Assembly (NCBI RefSeq): GCF_000236905.1
Contig: NC_016521.1
Span: 1,087,521-1,151,520, forward strand
DNA: 64,000 nt
Reading direction: 5' to 3'
From: Tetrapisispora phaffii CBS 4417
Lineage: Eukaryota > Ascomycota > Saccharomycetes > Saccharomycetales > Saccharomycetaceae
Below are positions 61,447-64,000 of the stretch, one piece after another. The first letter of the stretch is position 1. Every line of letters starts with the position of its first letter. The notes beneath the pieces were generated by a model. It worked only from the letters and a program-made list of their open reading frames with translations, was not told where the DNA came from and made no database searches. Both the position numbers and the translations under genes were made by a program.

Positions 61447-62344
61447 ACTCTTCTTACCTCCTTTAGGAATCGTCATTAATATATTCAATCCCTTTTAAAT
61501 TCACCATAATAGAATTTGAAATAAATTAGAAAATAAAAAATAAATTAAAAACAATTTATTTTTATATCTATTATCTATTTATATATACATCTATATTTAT
61601 ATTCATATCAGAAAATGTTTTTTGAAATTGATAAGTAATCATTTAACTTTAACTCTACTATCATAATCCTTTTAGTTTTCATAATTGCAAATATGTAACT
61701 TTATATAATTTTATTGTTTCAAGAAGATATTATGTTAGAAAATCTCTGGAAAAATTGATAGCGTTTGTCAAATGAATGTGGGATTTCAATCAATGCAAGA
61801 AATCCAAAAATTTAACAACTGATAACCGCAATGCAGATTTCGAACAGACATGAAAGCATCGTCAAACAAATTGATCCTAAAATCAAATCTCACAAGATTA
61901 ATTAAAAAATTAATCTATATATAATATCTTCTTATTAGTTCATGCATTGCCAATCCATAATATGCCGACTTACATATCAGGGTTGTAATAATAAAGGATA
62001 TGAAGACATTAAGTTTGTGCTAAGCAATATACAATTTTAATCCTAAGCTAGTTGTGGATTTCTAATATTTGTAATTGATTTTCATATTCATTACATTGAT
62101 GCTTTTTGTATCATCTTGCCTAGAGATGTAAGATAAAGGACGAATAGGTAGAAATACTGTAGATTACAATATTGGTAATAAAGAGAGTGCGTGACATAAA
62201 ATATAATAATTTCATAGACAAGAAAAATAGTTTCTTCGCGATAAGGTGCCAGTTGGGGTGTTTTAGGCCTTGGATCAATTGAAAAATTAGACGTAAGCTG
62301 CAAAAATTCCACAATTCTGTAACAACTTTCGCAATCAGTTCGTG
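61447..62344. other. Intergenic after QCR7
   Basis: About 0.9 kb, very AT-rich. Two overlapping minus-strand frames at 62091-62314 have no recognisable product. They adjoin the decayed gene and may belong to its lost 3' end. Confidence 0.5.
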
Positions 62345-63135
62345 TTATTTTAGTTTTTTTAAGATCTGAGCATTTTCAATATATACCCGATAATTTTGTT
62401 CTGCTACAGCTCTAAAGTTTTCTAGTAAATTCATGGCAAGAAAATTAGATCTGGCATACTGAATTATCCTTTCTCTGCTTATATGATCTGGCATCTTCAG
62501 TTCATATTGAATTGGGTAAACAAAGAGACTTGTAAACTCGAATGGATTGCATTTTGATTGGCCATCAAAATATTGATTACAATATCTGACGTGCTCCATT
62601 GAAGAAAGAGTAGCTCGTTTCAAATAATTTATGTATATAATTGGAACATACTTTCGTAAATTTCTTATGTAACAAACTTCGCTTTCTTGATTGGCGATAA
62701 ACCTTTACCTTGGTCTTTAAGTGTGCTTAAATCCATAGAAGCTGGAAACGTTGTTGGGGAAAAAAATCTCCATAGAATTTACTTTTGAAACACATACTGT
62801 GTTAACTTCTTCTAGATTGCTTCTAGTACTGATTTTCTTTTGAATGGAATAATCCAACACTGTATGAGAATGACAATCCCTCCATTCTCATTATTTTCAA
62901 CTGCAACAACTGCTTCACTATTATTTTTGAAGTGATCCAACATTAAGTTGACAACATGAGGAGTTTTATTGGAGAAAACTTTTTCCGTATAATTAATCGC
63001 TGTTTGATAAAATATGGCACTGAAGTGGATATCGATAATATACCCATAGCACACAGCTCAAGAAGCCTGAATATTGTTGTATCACTCCCAGTAGTGTTTA
63101 GATGCCAATCCTCTGGTATTTATTCTATTTAACAT
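62345..63135 (-). pseudogene. Decayed protein gene of unknown family
   Basis: Several open stretches follow one another on the minus strand in different frames. The order is: an ATG at 63133-63135 with 17 codons to a stop; an open frame at 62815-63057 (about 80 codons, with HFKNNSEAVVAVENNE); a short open stretch around 62720-62811; and a last frame at 62345-62704 (about 120 codons, with MPDHISRERIIQYARSN, ending ILKKLK). Stops and frame changes near 63085, 63060, 62815, 62740-62705 separate them. The total span would suit an original protein of about 260 residues. The stretches read like real protein (mixed hydrophobic and charged residues) rather than AT-driven noise. No family was recognised, so no function is proposed. 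Confidence 0.5.
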
Positions 63136-64000
63136 TTGACTCTGTAAATTGGGTGTATCTAACTTTTTGGTGGGTTATATCAACTTCAAATGCGAACTGC
63201 GTTTTCAAATGTTTTCCAAATGCCCCATAACTATTTATATGTGAGTGAATAAATGAATTCACCATATTTTATAAACCTAAAACAGTTGCTATTCTTGGGA
63301 TACCAAGGGTTAGGTTCCTCTTTGCTAAAAGAAGTGGTTAATTATGTACCAGAATAAAATTGTAAGGATTAAACTAATTTAAGTCGCTACTTCTTGTAGT
63401 GCTTTTATTTGTTATTCCAATGGCAGATAAACAATCAAATATCAGTGCTTAGATAGTATTTTAGCAATCATTATAAGCAAGGATCGAATAGTTGCTCATG
63501 ATTGCTGACGTTGCTCTTCTTCATGTTCGGATGTTTGACTGTGTGTGTAGGATTTGCACATCGCTCTCTTAAAAGCGCAACTGTCGTGTACATTTTTGTT
63601 AATCTAGCGTGAGAGTGTCTGTAGTAGCTGTGGAAACAGACTGGTCATAGTAACTACCATAAGCACTGTTCGATGGTCAAGTATTCGCTCTCATGGGTTT
63701 CAAGCAGTAAAATGGAAGCTGTATCATTTAGGTGTATGAATCACATTGCTATTCTGAGTTAATTGCAAGCATATACAACTGCAAACATATCCGCAAAAAG
63801 ATATAACATATACTTATTGAGAATTTGTTTGTGCATTTGGAATATCACCAAACCTTACCAGGACATCCATGTTCGTGAACTCAGTAGCTTATGTAGTGGA
63901 TTTATTGGCCATCAATACACATACCTTGGGACTGTTGGTAAATGCAATTTAATGTATCATTAACAGAAAATATTGAAATTCTGTATTACTGTGTTCATAT
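63136..64000. other. Right-end region with no gene seen
   Basis: Mixed-composition DNA. A 66-codon plus-strand frame (63763-63963) has no recognisable features. The promoter of the next gene to the right, if any, may lie here. Confidence 0.5.

Noticed and set aside
63763..63963. A 66-codon plus-strand frame at the right end
   Set aside because: Isolated and short; no motif or known gene in this position.

Overview
The window is nuclear DNA of a budding yeast of the family Saccharomycetaceae. The evidence is: short, mostly intron-free genes; one ribosomal-protein intron with GTATGT, TACTAAC and TAG signals; a split tRNA-Leu(CAA); AT-rich intergenic DNA; and a gene order that follows two Saccharomyces cerevisiae segments at once. 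Genes found singly on S. cerevisiae chromosomes XII/III (MDL1, SKG3, EMG1, VTA1, TFS1, FUS1, STE50, MXR2, ATG22) alternate with genes found singly on chromosome IV (LCD1, LPP1, GMC1, EMI1, FPR2, QCR7). Several expected neighbours (SWI6, GIN4/KCC4, HIS4, LSB5, GRH1) are absent. This is what one track of a post-whole-genome-duplication species with its own pattern of gene loss should look like. The genus (Kazachstania, Naumovozyma or Tetrapisispora type) cannot be settled from sequence reading alone.

Left third (1-24.8 kb): MDL1 (partial), SKG3/CAF120, EMG1, LCD1/DDC2, intron-containing RPL37, TOS4/PLM2, VTA1, S-adenosylmethionine synthetase, LPP1, TFS1 and PSP1. Their roles cover ribosome production, the DNA-damage checkpoint, G1/S transcription, ESCRT, methionine and lipid metabolism. 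Middle (24.8-43.2 kb): the multicopper oxidase GMC1, tRNA-Leu, a stretch with inverted decayed sequence copies, an Old Yellow Enzyme-like gene with foreign character, an AGP1/GNP1 amino-acid permease, two tandem FRM2/HBN1-type nitroreductase-like genes, the mating genes FUS1 and STE50, EMI1, MXR2 and GRX2. Right (43.2-64 kb): SRO9/SLF1, ATG22, glucokinase, an ER-folding group (PDI1, a shortened PDI paralog without catalytic cysteines, FPR2), a tiny GPI-type cell-wall protein, APA1/APA2, QCR7, and finally a decayed gene.

The most unusual items are: the PDI paralog that has lost both CxxC sites and the whole a' domain but keeps its signal peptide and HDEL; the Old Yellow Enzyme-like gene with substituted active-site residues; a perfect 34-bp palindrome near STE50; an inverted pair of relic sequences beside the tRNA; and GC-rich islands in otherwise AT-rich intergenic DNA. 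Two runs of N (23562-23581, 46194-46215) lie in repetitive sequence.
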